From NCBI GenBank assembly GCA_963931925.1, contig OZ007570.1, forward strand, positions 2,120,537 to 2,184,536: DNA of 64,000 nt, given 5' to 3'. The notes below the pieces were generated by a model that ran no database searches, was not told where the DNA came from, and saw only the letters and a list, made by a program, of their open reading frames with translations. This document shows, one piece after another, positions 26,001 to 37,471 of this stretch. This stretch comes from Onchidella celtica. Lineage: Eukaryota > Mollusca > Gastropoda > Systellommatophora > Onchidiidae. Within the stretch, counting starts at the first letter, position 1. Each line of letters starts with the position of its first letter. The position numbers and the translations under genes were made by a program.

Positions 26001-29000
26001 AAAATCAAAAGATCATTAAGATAGCTGGGAAAACTTGTCAGTTCTTTCCAATCATATCAGTTTGCATTCATAAAGAGAAAGCCATGCAGTGTTACTGAAC
26101 ACAGAATTTGTCCAAAAGATGAGTTCCCTAACACGCCCAGTGGCAATGAAAGAGCTGGAGATCGCTCAAACTGCCACTCAGAAAACTGACTGTGTAATGA
26201 TACCTCGACAGAAGATAAAGAAAAAATAAAAATGCAAATTTTAGGAAACAGAATAAATCAGAACTCTGGCCTTACTTTTATACTCTGAAGGCAGGTTTGA
26301 AGTTGGAGATCAAATGTTATGTCATAACTTTACAAAACCAATGTACACTTACTTAAAATGGCCACCGAAAAAAAAAAAAAAAAGCCAATGACTGATTGTA
26401 CACTGTAATTTGAGGTGACAGTCAAATTCCACACAATGTAATTATGTTTTATTCAAGATCAAATCATACATAACCTGACTAAAATGCAATTGGTCAGTAC
26501 GACATGGTGAAAGATCTTCTAAAGCTTCCTTTGATCAGTGCTTTGAGAGAACAGAGTCATGAAATATAAAGAAAATATCAACAAAGTGACAACATCTCAG
26601 TGACAGGGATTTGGGATCATGTACAGGGATCCCCATAAAGTCTTTCCAGTAAAACAAGGGTAGAGAATCACAAGGAATATTGATACAGTGTATAAGAATC
26701 TGAATTTGTGAAGTATGTCAAAATATCACATTTATTAAGACAAGATGAAGGGGAAAAAAGGAACAAGTAACACGGATAGACTGATGAGCCAGGGGAGGAA
26801 AAAAGCATTCACATTATATCACAAGGTGTTCAACTAAATCCTGATTATGATTAGCATACAGTTTTATCATACACACAAACACACACCCTTGAAACTGAAA
26901 ACTAGTAGCTTCTGAACTGATTCCCTTTCTGATCCAAAGAATAACAAATCAAACACAAAATTCCATGTTGGAAGACAAAATAATAAGAATAAAAGTGATA
27001 ATTTAATAAAAACAAATGTTGAAAATCTCATGTGTGTCTCAGTCTGTGTGGCGTGGCTGCAAATTCTCACATTTACATTTGATTAATTACCTGTATCTCA
27101 TCAATATATTATTTTCATGGTAGACAACTCATTCTCATTAAGAGTTATGTCCCTGAAATACAGATGTGAAACCCTCCCCTGGTGTGAATACAATGGTATT
27201 TCCGGGATCAACATTAAGGACACATGTGCACATAAAACATGTCAACTAAAGCCAGGTATGACCCAGAGTTGTGAAACAGCCCTCACAATGCATAGCAAAT
27301 TGGAAAACTCAACAGATGGTGACAAATATTTCATGCAATAATAAAATCAATGAGCCAAAATCTGTATGATTGTGTCAACATTAAGAATGCTGTGTGCAAC
27401 AAGTTTCCTTTCATGGCTGAATGAATATGGAATGTCTAATCACGGCTGGTGGTTCTGATTATGTGAAAAGTATTACATCTCTTAACGCCTCATGAGTTCA
27501 AAGGCCGATAGTCACAAGTGTTCAATTATTGCATACAGAATGAACAAATTCAGTGCAGTCAAGCCATTCACTGACAGATCAAAACTACTTTTTCAGAACT
27601 GTTGGTGATTTCATCATACACAGGACAGTTCACACAAATTATAACATCAGAAAAATTGTAAAAAAAAAACAAAACACAACAACCTCTTGTTTGTTGTATC
27701 ATTTTTCTTTGAACTTTTTCAATTTTAACTTTCAGAGTTTTTCCATGTTTGCATAAACTTATAATATAATGCATTTGTATCAGTATCAGAGAAGAGATTC
27801 TTATTTATAATTCCAAAATTTTTTCCTGTCACCTTTCAAACTAATATAATCACCCATTTATCCATAGACAATAGAAATACTCGGAAGCCATTAGGCTATT
27901 TATGTTCTATTACAACTGGTGGCCAAAAAGAAAGAAAGAAACAAAAACATCTTGTTATTGAAAGTCAGTGGCTATTGAATTATCCGAGTCTGTTGAAACT
28001 CCAAACAATTACAATCTGACAAGTACACATGACACATGATAAATGCAATAAGTGGATTCTCATCTATTACAATCTACTACTCAACACTAAATCACCCACT
28101 CTATGTCCGCCACTGCCAAACAATGATCTTCCACTCTTGTCCATGATAACATTTGATAATTTTTGACCTTAAGTAGTACTTGTCTTGTACTGTTGACATT
28201 AGCATAGGTTCTGAGACCTGATGAGGTACAGTACAATCTATGTCAGGGGCATCAGCTGACAATTTGGCAAATGCCCAAGGATAAACTCTAAATGGTTTGT
28301 GACACTCATGATCAGTTAGGCCTGTAGGGTGAAACACTATTTCATTACATGCAAAACTGCCTGCTGTGTGGTGGTGTGACAGGCTCATTAGTGAAATCAA
28401 CTGCCACTTGCCTCCCATACGAACCCCCCCCCCCCTCCTCCTTTCCCCTCCAATCCCAGGCAAGAAATGATTACTACCATAGGCTGGCCTAACAGGAGAT
28501 ACACATACATGTACATTATATATTCTGATTTGCAGATGGCAAGCTGTGCTGTGGCACATCCCCAAATTGCTGAGTTGTTGAATCAATAACCTTGTCACAT
28601 ACTAATGAAATACCTTTTTTAAAAATAGCTTCATAATTATGAACAGAGCTCATCACCAACTGCAAATCAGCACTTTCGCATCAACTGCACAATTTTATTA
28701 ATTCATAATGTTTCCCTTTCCTACATGGCCAAAACAAACAGAAAATTGTCTCAAACTGTTGGCTATTAATAGGAATAGGAATAAAGTTAACTATGACAAC
28801 ATTCTACACTTGATTCTACAAGATATTAATTATTATATAACATGAATGAGCTGACTAGCAAAAATGCGGAGCTGGAATGATTAATATTATATTTAGATAT
28901 CCACATACTGTACAAATGCTGTTTCAAGAGAACAACCTATAAATTCAAAGCTGAGAACAGGCAAAAATGAGATGATAATACTAACATTTCATTTACAATT

Positions 29001-31736
29001 CTCATGACCTTTTGCACATCAACGAAAACTAGCAGGATTTTTAGTACATTTTCCAAAACAGACTGCAGCTCAGATACTTTTGAAAAATGCCCCCCATTTG
29101 CAATCAGAATCCCCCAACAGCAATTATAGGAATGCTGAGCTCTGATGTAGATCTTCAGGTGTTACACATAGAAAATAGAGTATGTAAAGGTTTCATAGCC
29201 AGCAATCAATATAATTAAGGCACCATCTGTTGCACTTTCAGAATCAAGCCGTTTCATTTCATAAATTCTGCCGCAAAAACATCATGCCCACAAGCAGTTA
29301 CTGAAAACTTTAGTAGGGATGAATATTATTTTTAGTTAACTATCAATTATCATGGTTGGATATAAATCAATATAAAGCCAATAACTGCGGTAGTTTTAGT
29401 ATTCATTTATGACTCTTGAGTTTTACACTGTGATTACCTAATCCTTCTTTCCCTTTCCACTGTCTGCAAAACACAAGTGGCCGAACTGAAGATATTTACG
29501 CACCAGATAAGAACTTGGCTTATAAATATAGCAAATTTACACGACAAGTCTCTTATGGCAGGCCATAAAATTGAGTTTTATCAATCACACTTAGTTTTGT
29601 GGTGATTTCACACAGGCAACAAAAAATGAGTTTCTTCATGCTACAGCGTGAAAACTTAACTGAAACATTGTGTTATTTCATGCATATAAATTTACTTCCG
29701 ACTGCATGGAAAGTCTGGGGAAAAAACATTTGGGCCTTCAAATCAGTTTTCGTTTATATTTGCCAATACAGAATGTAATTGTAACTCCTGGTATGAAATC
29801 GTCTTGCTCTACAGTGTTCACATGAAACATGCATTAGGCTATAGATTTCCTTGACTTTTATTATTTAAATTTGAAATTAAATATTTTCCTTCATATCAGC
29901 CGTTCACATGGATCATTACAGCTTTAGAATACGACCCTGGTGACAACTGGTCAACAATGTTCGCTTTTCTCTTATATTCTTATGGAGTGTTGTTATGTTG
30001 TGCAATACAGTTCAGAAGCAATTTCTACTGCGTAGATGTTACATTTAATATTTATATACCTGTCCTAATCATGTGAAAAACTGTCCACAATTTGTAGGGT
30101 AAAGAGCGATTAAATTTCTCAATGTCATTATTATCACAGCTATAAAATCACTGACAAATCTACAACACCTTGACTTTGTCCAATTAGAATTAACACCAAA
30201 AAAAAATAAATTAATAAATAAATAAAAAAAAAATCAAGAGAAAAAACTATAATCTTGATCGTATTTTTGATATACACAAACAAATATAGTGGAGGGAAAA
30301 AAATGTTATCAGAGAAGTTGCTTGCCACCAAAACTGAACTAAAAATCACAAAACAAACAGGAATTGCATACTGTATTGTCTCCACCCCCATCCCAAAGAG
30401 AGATTAAAAAAATTAAAAATATAAAACTAGTGTGAACGACTGTGTATATTTGTAAAGATTGTAGCAAAAAAAAGTTCTGGAGTGTGCCCTCTTCTTGAAA
30501 ATCAAAACATAACATTGTTAACCATAGTAAATTGTTAGATCTTAATCTTCTCATGTTCTTAATCAAGAGCGCCAAAGTCTTGAAGCTCAAACCTAAAATT
30601 TGATTTTACAGAATCACTTCAGTTAGTTCAATTAATCTCTCACCGGAACGTGAGATTGAAAGTTAGAATGGAACAAAAATAAAAGTGGCATGACTGTAAA
30701 CAAATCTGATTTAACATATATATGTAAAGAAAATAATTTTCATGACAAAGTTTCCTGTTGTAGATACTTTGATGAATTCAAAATCGAACGATAAATCATA
30801 AAGAGTTTGAGGAAAAAAAAGTTAAACTTAATAATTAAAAGACTATTTTTATATGACAAACATGAATACATATCTGTTCAAACATAACTTACTTGTAAAT
30901 GTAAACTTCATAATGCATAACTCCATCCCGGTAAGAATTTCATCTCTGCTTTGTGCAAAAGTGCGGGGCTCAACATTTCTTCCCTTTGCGCACCTGAACA
31001 GCTCTGCTGCTCTTAACGATCATCACTCCTGCATCCCATAATCACACCACAAGTTACTGCTTCAACACATTTCTCATAGAAATTTTACGCAATAGATCAC
31101 AACAGAGAAAAACTGAAGAAAACTGCCAAGGCAGCCGAGCTCAAGTAATCCGCAACATGAAGATCAGATTAAAAACATACACGTCACATTGTTATAAGGT
31201 AAACTTCATGGGAAACATATCATCACCATAAATATAATTTTTATAATACATTTATCTGGAAGATAATATGTTTGATCATGTTAAACAATTTAGAAGACAC
31301 TATTTTTTTTTTTGAGGATATCAGCAGAGAAACACATCATCATGAGCAGAGAACAACAAGATGGCAAATATAGATAGATAATACGGATTTTCAAAGTCAT
31401 TTATATCCATAATAATTAATATAATATGTAATGCACAGAACTCTTGATCAAAACAGAATATTCCACGACACTCTGTACAATGCAGACAAAGTTCACCAAC
31501 AGTCATGATTCAAAACTTTGAAGAGCAACATCGTTCTCTGCCTTGCGCTTTCAATGCAAAATCAACAATGTATCATATTCATAATCATATATCACCGAAA
31601 ATCCAGAACTGAAATTGAGATCCTCATCTGCTAAATGGCTTCTTTTCCTCAGAAAATGCAAGAAAGAAAACAAGTTTAATGCAAGGTCAGTGTTTTGGAA
31701 ACAAACCTTGTGTGTAGTTTTGTGCGCCATCCTCTC
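20036..31736 (-). other. Repeat-poor, CpG-poor stretch; possible long TENT5 3' UTR
   Basis: No domain-bearing frame occurs in 11.7 kb. Unlike the rest of the window, there are no tetranucleotide arrays, minisatellites or SINE copies. There are only short homopolymers (e.g. C runs near 24465, 25007 and 28427). CpG is visibly scarce. On the minus strand it begins at the TENT5 stop codon and ends in an A-rich zone (20100-20200 plus is T-rich) with an AATAAA near 20100. AATAAA also occurs earlier on that strand, for example near 28693, so a shorter UTR is equally possible. Long 3' UTRs are usual in vertebrate TENT5 genes. That this whole stretch is UTR is inference. Confidence 0.3.
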
Positions 31737-32966
31737 CTAAGAGCAGTGCAGGAATGGGGGACAGTAGGGGCAGGATGAGGAATTGCTAATTTGGTGATAA
31801 GAAGAGGAAGGCATTGGATAGTTGAAGTACTGGTTGCTACTGCCATTGCTGTCAAATGGCCCATAGAAAACCTGGTCGATAACAAGATTATTGAGCTGAT
31901 CCAGCTGATGCAGTTCCACACATTTCACCTGTGCCTTCCGTTCCTGAGCCATGTACACCTGGTAAGCAAGCAGGTGAATGAGATTGAGTGTCTGTCGCCG
32001 CTCATGGCCCATAAGGCAAATGGTGCTCTCATCGACAACGCGGTACAGGGTTTGCAGGTACTCATACTTCATATCCTCGTCTCCATTGAAGTGATTCACC
32101 AGATAGGCTTCAAGCTTCTGACGCTGCTGATTAATGTCACTAAAGTCAATGAAAAATCTTGAACACATGTATCTTTCCATTGTCCTGATATCAATCTCAT
32201 TGGCTGGTGTATAACCTCTGACAAGAAGGTTACAGTATTTGAGCAAACCGCCACCTCTGATCTCCTCTGGGTTTCGGGTGGCAATAAGTTTGTTATCAAG
32301 ATGATACCATGCTTCAGAGAAATCCCCATACAGACTCTCAGCGACGATGGTAGGATAGAAGTGCTCTGTCATGGGCGCCTTTGATATATCATAAAAAGTC
32401 AATAGGCTATCTAGAATAATTTGAAAAGAATCTACACTGAACTCAAACTGCCGTTTCATTTTATCCACGAATTTCAGCTCAACATTCTTGCGTGTCTTAT
32501 GTGATAACGATATGAGACTCCAGCGATCTCCGTGTTCATTGCACACTTTCACCATTTTCTGAACATAGGCTTCTTTGAGACTACAGCTGCTGATTTTATC
32601 TTTACTGATGCCATCTGGAAGGAAGTTGACAAGGCACCCTAACACACAGTTGCGAATTTTTTGAAGCTCATTCTGGTTAGACAAATCCACTCCGAAAATC
32701 AAGTCCACATCATTAAATTCTTGAGCGTTTGTGGTGCCCAGAATGTAACTAGCAGCGCCTCCATTGAGACGGACATCCCTGACTCTGACACCATCGGCTG
32801 TCAATTTATCTTTGACAATCTGAACGAGATCTTTCAACTTCACATCAAGTGTGGGAAAGTTACCTCGACCGTGGATGGGAATGACATCTTCCATGACTTC
32901 ATGTAGTCTAGCCACTTGTTCATAGCAAAGAACTTGAAAGCGGTTGCTACAATTCACAGAAGCCAT
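31737..32966 (-). CDS. TENT5: TENT5 (FAM46) terminal nucleotidyltransferase, main coding exon
   Basis: The 409-residue product belongs to the TENT5/FAM46 family of non-canonical cytoplasmic poly(A) polymerases, which extend the tails of selected mRNAs, many encoding secreted proteins. Family blocks are present in order: [13 protein letters not shown] (28-40), the nucleotidyltransferase motif RLNGGAAS (66-73, Gly where vertebrates have Ser), the catalytic pair D86 and D88 in NDVDLIF, the third acidic residue E163 in [26 protein letters not shown] (172-189), [20 protein letters not shown] (232-251), [11 protein letters not shown] (265-275) and [14 protein letters not shown] (317-330). The Ser/Tyr-rich C-terminus is divergent. 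The frame is uninterrupted, as in vertebrate orthologues. The chosen ATG has G at -3 and +4. The frame stays open upstream to a splice acceptor at 33002, so the true start may lie in an earlier exon. All catalytic residues are intact. Confidence 0.95.
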   Translation of the reverse strand: MASVNCSNRFQVLCYEQVARLHEVMEDVIPIHGRGNFPTLDVKLKDLVQIVKDKLTADGVRVRDVRLNGGAASYILGTTNAQEFNDVDLIFGVDLSNQNELQKIRNCVLGCLVNFLPDGISKDKISSCSLKEAYVQKMVKVCNEHGDRWSLISLSHKTRKNVELKFVDKMKRQFEFSVDSFQIILDSLLTFYDISKAPMTEHFYPTIVAESLYGDFSEAWYHLDNKLIATRNPEEIRGGGLLKYCNLLVRGYTPANEIDIRTMERYMCSRFFIDFSDINQQRQKLEAYLVNHFNGDEDMKYEYLQTLYRVVDESTICLMGHERRQTLNLIHLLAYQVYMAQERKAQVKCVELHQLDQLNNLVIDQVFYGPFDSNGSSNQYFNYPMPSSSYHQISNSSSCPYCPPFLHCS

Positions 32967-33001
32967 GCCGGGTTCACTAGAAGGTAGATCTACAGCCGTG
33001 T

Positions 33002-33020
33002 CTGCAATGAAAAAAAATGC
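33002..33020 (-). other. 3' splice site upstream of the TENT5 coding exon
   Basis: On the minus strand a run of eight T leads into CATTGCAG, with the exon starting at 33001. The 35 bases between this site and the ATG have no in-frame stop. The exon could therefore encode 11 extra residues, or be 5' UTR. Vertebrate TENT5 genes also have an upstream exon before the main coding exon. Confidence 0.6.
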
Positions 33021-34497
33021 AATACTGATGTTACGAACGGCCTGCCTACCTAATCACAGACTGCCAGCTTACCCGGCAGAGCGTAATGTGCAGATTTAGC
33101 AACTTGTTACGCATTCAATAAAGGGCCGCGGCACTGCGTCAAAATCAAATTCGTCCGCCGCACTAGGCTGTCTCGTAATGAAAACAATACAATTATCACT
33201 GTAATGACGTAAAATTAAGTGTCTAAATACCTTCAATAGTATCTTTTATGCGTTTTTCAAACACATATAAGCTAAATTTCGTTCTAAAGGTTTCAGTCAG
33301 CAACTATTTCTGATCAATTGTCTCGCTCCGCCTATACAGCTGATAGTCGATTTAAAGCACTGCTCCGATTGGCTAAATTTTCTATGTCGTTTTACTGCGC
33401 AGCAAAGGTAATGTCAAGCTGTGGTGCAACGAAATGAAATGTAAGCAAAATTTACTTGCTGCAGATAATTGACTATCAGTTCGTTCATTTAATTTTAACT
33501 GAAGCATACACGATCAGCCTAAATTTTTAACTCGGCGTGTTGTCAAACTAAGCATGCTGAAAAGCGGTCTAACATAACACTCACGGAGCTACTCAAGGTG
33601 AAGGACGTTTTCTTCCCTCTCTCCGCCAATTACCTTATTTTTCATTCACCCGCTCACTTTATCTTATCTTGTTCGCGAAAGTATTATGTTGCTTTCTCTA
33701 ATGTATCAGAGCTGAGTCCACACGCTTATTGGCATTTCTTTTGCACAGAGTTATATATTGTCGCCGCGGTCTTTCTGTACGGTATTGAATTTAAATAATG
33801 CTTACTTAACATCAGTCGCCAACTACTTGGCCTATACATAGGCCTACTACCGTGCATCCAATCATTATAACTCACAGCAAGTAGGTCTAGATCTAGACTA
33901 GATCTATACATGTATACTATAAAACCCTGATGTAAATCAAAAACAGTATTTAAAAGGCATTACATGTATTTGGCTGTCATACTTACGCAGAATTATTAAT
34001 CCAAATTATGAAGAAACAAATTGCTGTGTAGCAAAACTCCGTTCCACAAACAATTTCAAGTGAAACTTAAATGGTTAAATAATGCAGAAGAATCACATTT
34101 TGTGGAAATCTTCCGAAAGAATCTTTTTGCTCAAAGAAAAAAATGTTACAATTGCTGTAATATTTGGTGCAAAAAACTGTCAGGAATATCCTGCCACTAT
34201 AGACTGTTGAACACAGATGCAGCTTGCCTCTGAAACAGACACACCTTGCACTGTCAGTAAAATGAAGTCCTGGCTTGTGTAAACGCTCTCTGATCAAAAC
34301 TTGCGGAGCGTAGATCCAAGTTACCGCTGTTGCTCGCTCGGCGTCTGCGTGACTACTGAACACCCCTAGCTTTCCACTCGGATAAAAATGGCCTGTCCCC
34401 GCCGGCTACGCTGTGCCAAAAATAGCTGCGCTCGCCGTGGAGCTTCCTTCATTCCATTCATAAAAATTATTGGCGAGCGAGCCGGGGAGGAGAATTA
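33021..34497 (-). other. Putative TENT5 intron and 5' exon region
   Basis: No confident coding sequence. Possible donor sites on the minus strand include GAAG|GTATTT near 33230 and CAAG|GTGTGT near 34245, but I cannot choose between them. GC content rises over 34260-34490, which is compatible with a promoter or first exon. Confidence 0.35.
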
Positions 34498-34507
34498 TTT
34501 ACGTCAC
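34415..34507 (-). promoter_or_regulatory. Possible TENT5 promoter elements (CRE-like, MEF2/SRF-like)
   Basis: 34499-34507 reads TTACGTCAC, which on the minus strand is GTGACGTAA, a CRE variant. About 80 bases further along the minus strand, GCTATTTTTGGC (34415-34426) is one mismatch from both the MEF2 and the CArG consensus. Both sit in a GC-rich patch 1.4 kb upstream of the coding exon. Such short sites are common by chance. Confidence 0.25.
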
Positions 34508-34907
34508 AAATTCTACACGTGAATAGATTTCTTCCTCTACGTCGTTCTGCCACAGGTCCCAGAGTGAGGGAGGGTGGACACTGAGGGTCCTCACTGGCTC
34601 AGCAGGAACTGCTTTTACCATATATGGAATGCCAGACGCGAAAGTCGGGTAGGCATGGAAACGCTGTCCATTTCTGTGTGACGTTGTAGGGAATTGGAGG
34701 GCAGAATCAGATGAACAACACAAGGGAATCCCTGGGATGGCAGATCTACGGCAGGGTACTGTGAGAGGTACATCTCAGCCACATTGTTTTTCATTTTGCC
34801 TAAGGACCAAAAATAGCTTGCATTTACGATTTCCACCCAAAGTGGAGACTTTCACTGCGTCCGCGATCGATGTCGTTATGTGGCAAATTGTCCATCTAAT
34901 AACATGA
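34508..34907. other. Non-coding flank, nothing recognised
   Basis: Ordinary-complexity sequence between the candidate promoter and the GATA array. Minus-strand frames here have no recognisable domain. Confidence 0.4.
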
Positions 34908-35212
<305 letters not shown>

Positions 35213-35433
35213 ATGTGAATGCATGCATGCTTGCCCTCTATCCAAAGCTCATCTTCTTATTGTTTCGTCTATCGTTTATCGTTGTGATAGATAATAAAAT
35301 GTATCAACTTTTGAGGGGCAAGAAAAATAATGCTAACAAAATCGCCAGTCTTGAAAAGATGACAAAGTTTGACTATGATCGTGATTTTGCACGCTAAAAT
35401 AGGAATCTCAAAAATATGTAAGTGTTTGGGGTT

Positions 35434-35461
35434 TGTGTGTGTGTGTGTGTGTGTGTGTGTT
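35434..35461. repeat. (GT)n microsatellite
   Basis: About 14 GT units, followed by a TTTG-rich edge. Confidence 0.95.
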
Positions 35462-35790
35462 TGTTTGTGTGTTTTACACAATCAGATTACGATTCACGAT
35501 AACACTGTCTTAAAATATAAAGAAAACTGAGCATATCTTATGATAATATCATATAATACATAAAATTATATATATGTATATTATACTCAAGTTATCGAAA
35601 TTTTAAATCTGTATATTTTTGGAGAACAAAACCATTCATTCTAATACTAAACATAAACACATGATGCCGGATTTTTTGTTGTTGTTGTTACATCCCGCAA
35701 GATAACGAAGGCCAAATCCTGAATACAGAATTCATTTTGTTGCTATACATTTAATTTGTTTTTTAATCCATCAGATGTGGACGACGTCGT

Positions 35791-35791
<1 letters not shown>

Positions 35792-35876
<85 letters not shown>
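35792..35876. repeat. (CT)n microsatellite, 85 bp
   Basis: A perfect CT dinucleotide run of about 42 units. The long uninterrupted run implies recent expansion. Confidence 0.98.
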
Positions 35877-35878
<2 letters not shown>

Positions 35879-36284
35879 AAGGAACGTAATGCTGAGTTTG
35901 TTTGTCTGTATCTTGCTTTTATTGGATCTTTCCGATCACACCAACAGCACGCATGGTATTTCTTTCCAGCCTAGTGGAATATATTAAATTATTATGCTTT
36001 TTCCCCCCCAACAAGTTCCAACATTCATTCTGAAAGTGATCAGGTTGGAGGCGGCTGTGAGTACCTTTTTTTCAAAAATCTGGATTCCGGCTACTATCAC
36101 AGAAAGGTTTGGTGAGGCAGTGATGTCTTTCGTCACTATTATACACATTAATAGTACAGGATAATTTCAGGTTCTGTGGTACAGTAAGTTATCCACAGTG
36201 CCTAAACTCAAACTGGCTGGTTATCTCTCGTATCTTGCAAGACCCTGAGTTCACTGCGGTAATGAGCGAATCTTTTAGGGTTTC

Positions 36285-36665
36285 ATTTGAGGAGATTCAC
36301 TGTCCTTTTCATTTACACGTCACTTTTTCTTGTTCTTGTTTCTGTGTGTTTTTGTGGTAGGGATTAGTTTTTCAGAATTTTGCCCAGGCAGCGGCCTTGT
36401 TCGGCCTGCTCGCCTCGACTTTCAATTGCCAAGGTGTCTTTAATGTGCGCAACATGCACACGGGCCTTCCGATTTTTTTGTCCTTATCCGAGAAGACTCG
36501 GTGCTCGATCCTATCTACCATAGGATCAGTGGCAGGAATTTTACCACCAAAAATAATTCCAACATGCCTGCATCGTCCGGGGATCGAACCCCGGTACCTT
36601 CGGCATGAGAGGCGAGGTAATGACCGAGTGCACTCATTGGCCGTTACCACTGAAGCCAGCTTACC
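36285..36665 (-). mobile_element. tRNA-derived SINE, copy 2
   Basis: On the minus strand the head has B box GGTTCGATCCC and a weaker A box (TGGTAACGGCC). The body follows with AAAGACACCTTGGCAATTG and GCAGGCCGAACAAGGCCGCT. The 3' end (plus side near 36290) is more degenerate than in the other copies. The head region differs from copies 1 and 3, which suggests age or a subfamily. It is not a functional tRNA. Confidence 0.75.
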
Positions 36666-37394
36666 TGCACAAGACTGCACAAGACCAGAGATTCCGTGAC
36701 ATGATGAACCACAGCCATTATCATTGTTCAGTTGCGTGGGCTAGACCATGCGTGGACAAAGACTAAGCAAAAGTGGGAGGAGCTAATTGCCAAGGAAACA
36801 TTGCCGAAAGAAGATCAAAGAGCTCGCTCATCGTCTTCAGTTCCCTCCCGATCAGCGTATCGTATGGTAATGTGAAAAAGTAATAAAGACCATCGCGGAC
36901 GAGTGTCAGGAGTGATCGGTCACCTCGCGGGCTCTTATCAAAGTAAACTTTCTGCCCCACTCGGCTTTCTAGCTGTTGTACTCCTCGTCAAATACACCGC
37001 ACAAAGAGTTGTAAGCACTTGGCAGTACTAACTTTCGAATTTTATTTTAATTAATATCTCGTTTCCTATTACATGGGCATCATGCAGGCTTTATTGGATG
37101 TCCATGTAAAAGTTCACATTTTTACGCTGGAAAAATGATCAAACTAAATTCGAAGATCAGCAGTCACGTGGTGTTAATTCTGAGGAAATTTTCCCTACTG
37201 TCACATCCTGAGGAATGGACAGCGCATGCTATCTTGAGTTACGCAATGTTCACGTTCGTGATCAAATGGAAAGCGGCTGCTGGCAGGATGAACATCGTGT
37301 ATAGCGACACACATAATGAACTGATTCCTAATGATGAGCACTGCTGGGCCAAAAGCCTGGTATCAGAAAAAAAACGAAACAAACAAGCAAACTC
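36666..37394. other. Non-coding stretch, nothing recognised
   Basis: No recognisable gene. A minus frame at 36763-36960 and a plus frame at 37135-37431 carry no known domain. Confidence 0.45.
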
Positions 37395-37396
37395 TC

Positions 37397-37470
37397 CCCG
37401 GGGAGGGATCGGATCTCAGACTCGCGATTAACCAGCGAAGGCGCTGGCCGATACGCTACCGCAGACCCTG
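37397..37470 (-). repeat. tRNA-like sequence (SINE head or tRNA pseudogene)
   Basis: The minus strand reads GCGGTAGCGTATCGG (A-box-like), then an arm able to pair (CCAGCG and CGCTGG), then AGATCCGATCC (B-box-like). It differs from the main SINE family of this window. Acceptor-stem pairing is not convincing, so I do not call a tRNA gene. Confidence 0.4.
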
Positions 37471-37471
37471 T

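Noticed and set aside
36372-36699. Open frames of about 100 codons on both strands
   Set aside because: Both lie inside SINE copy 2.
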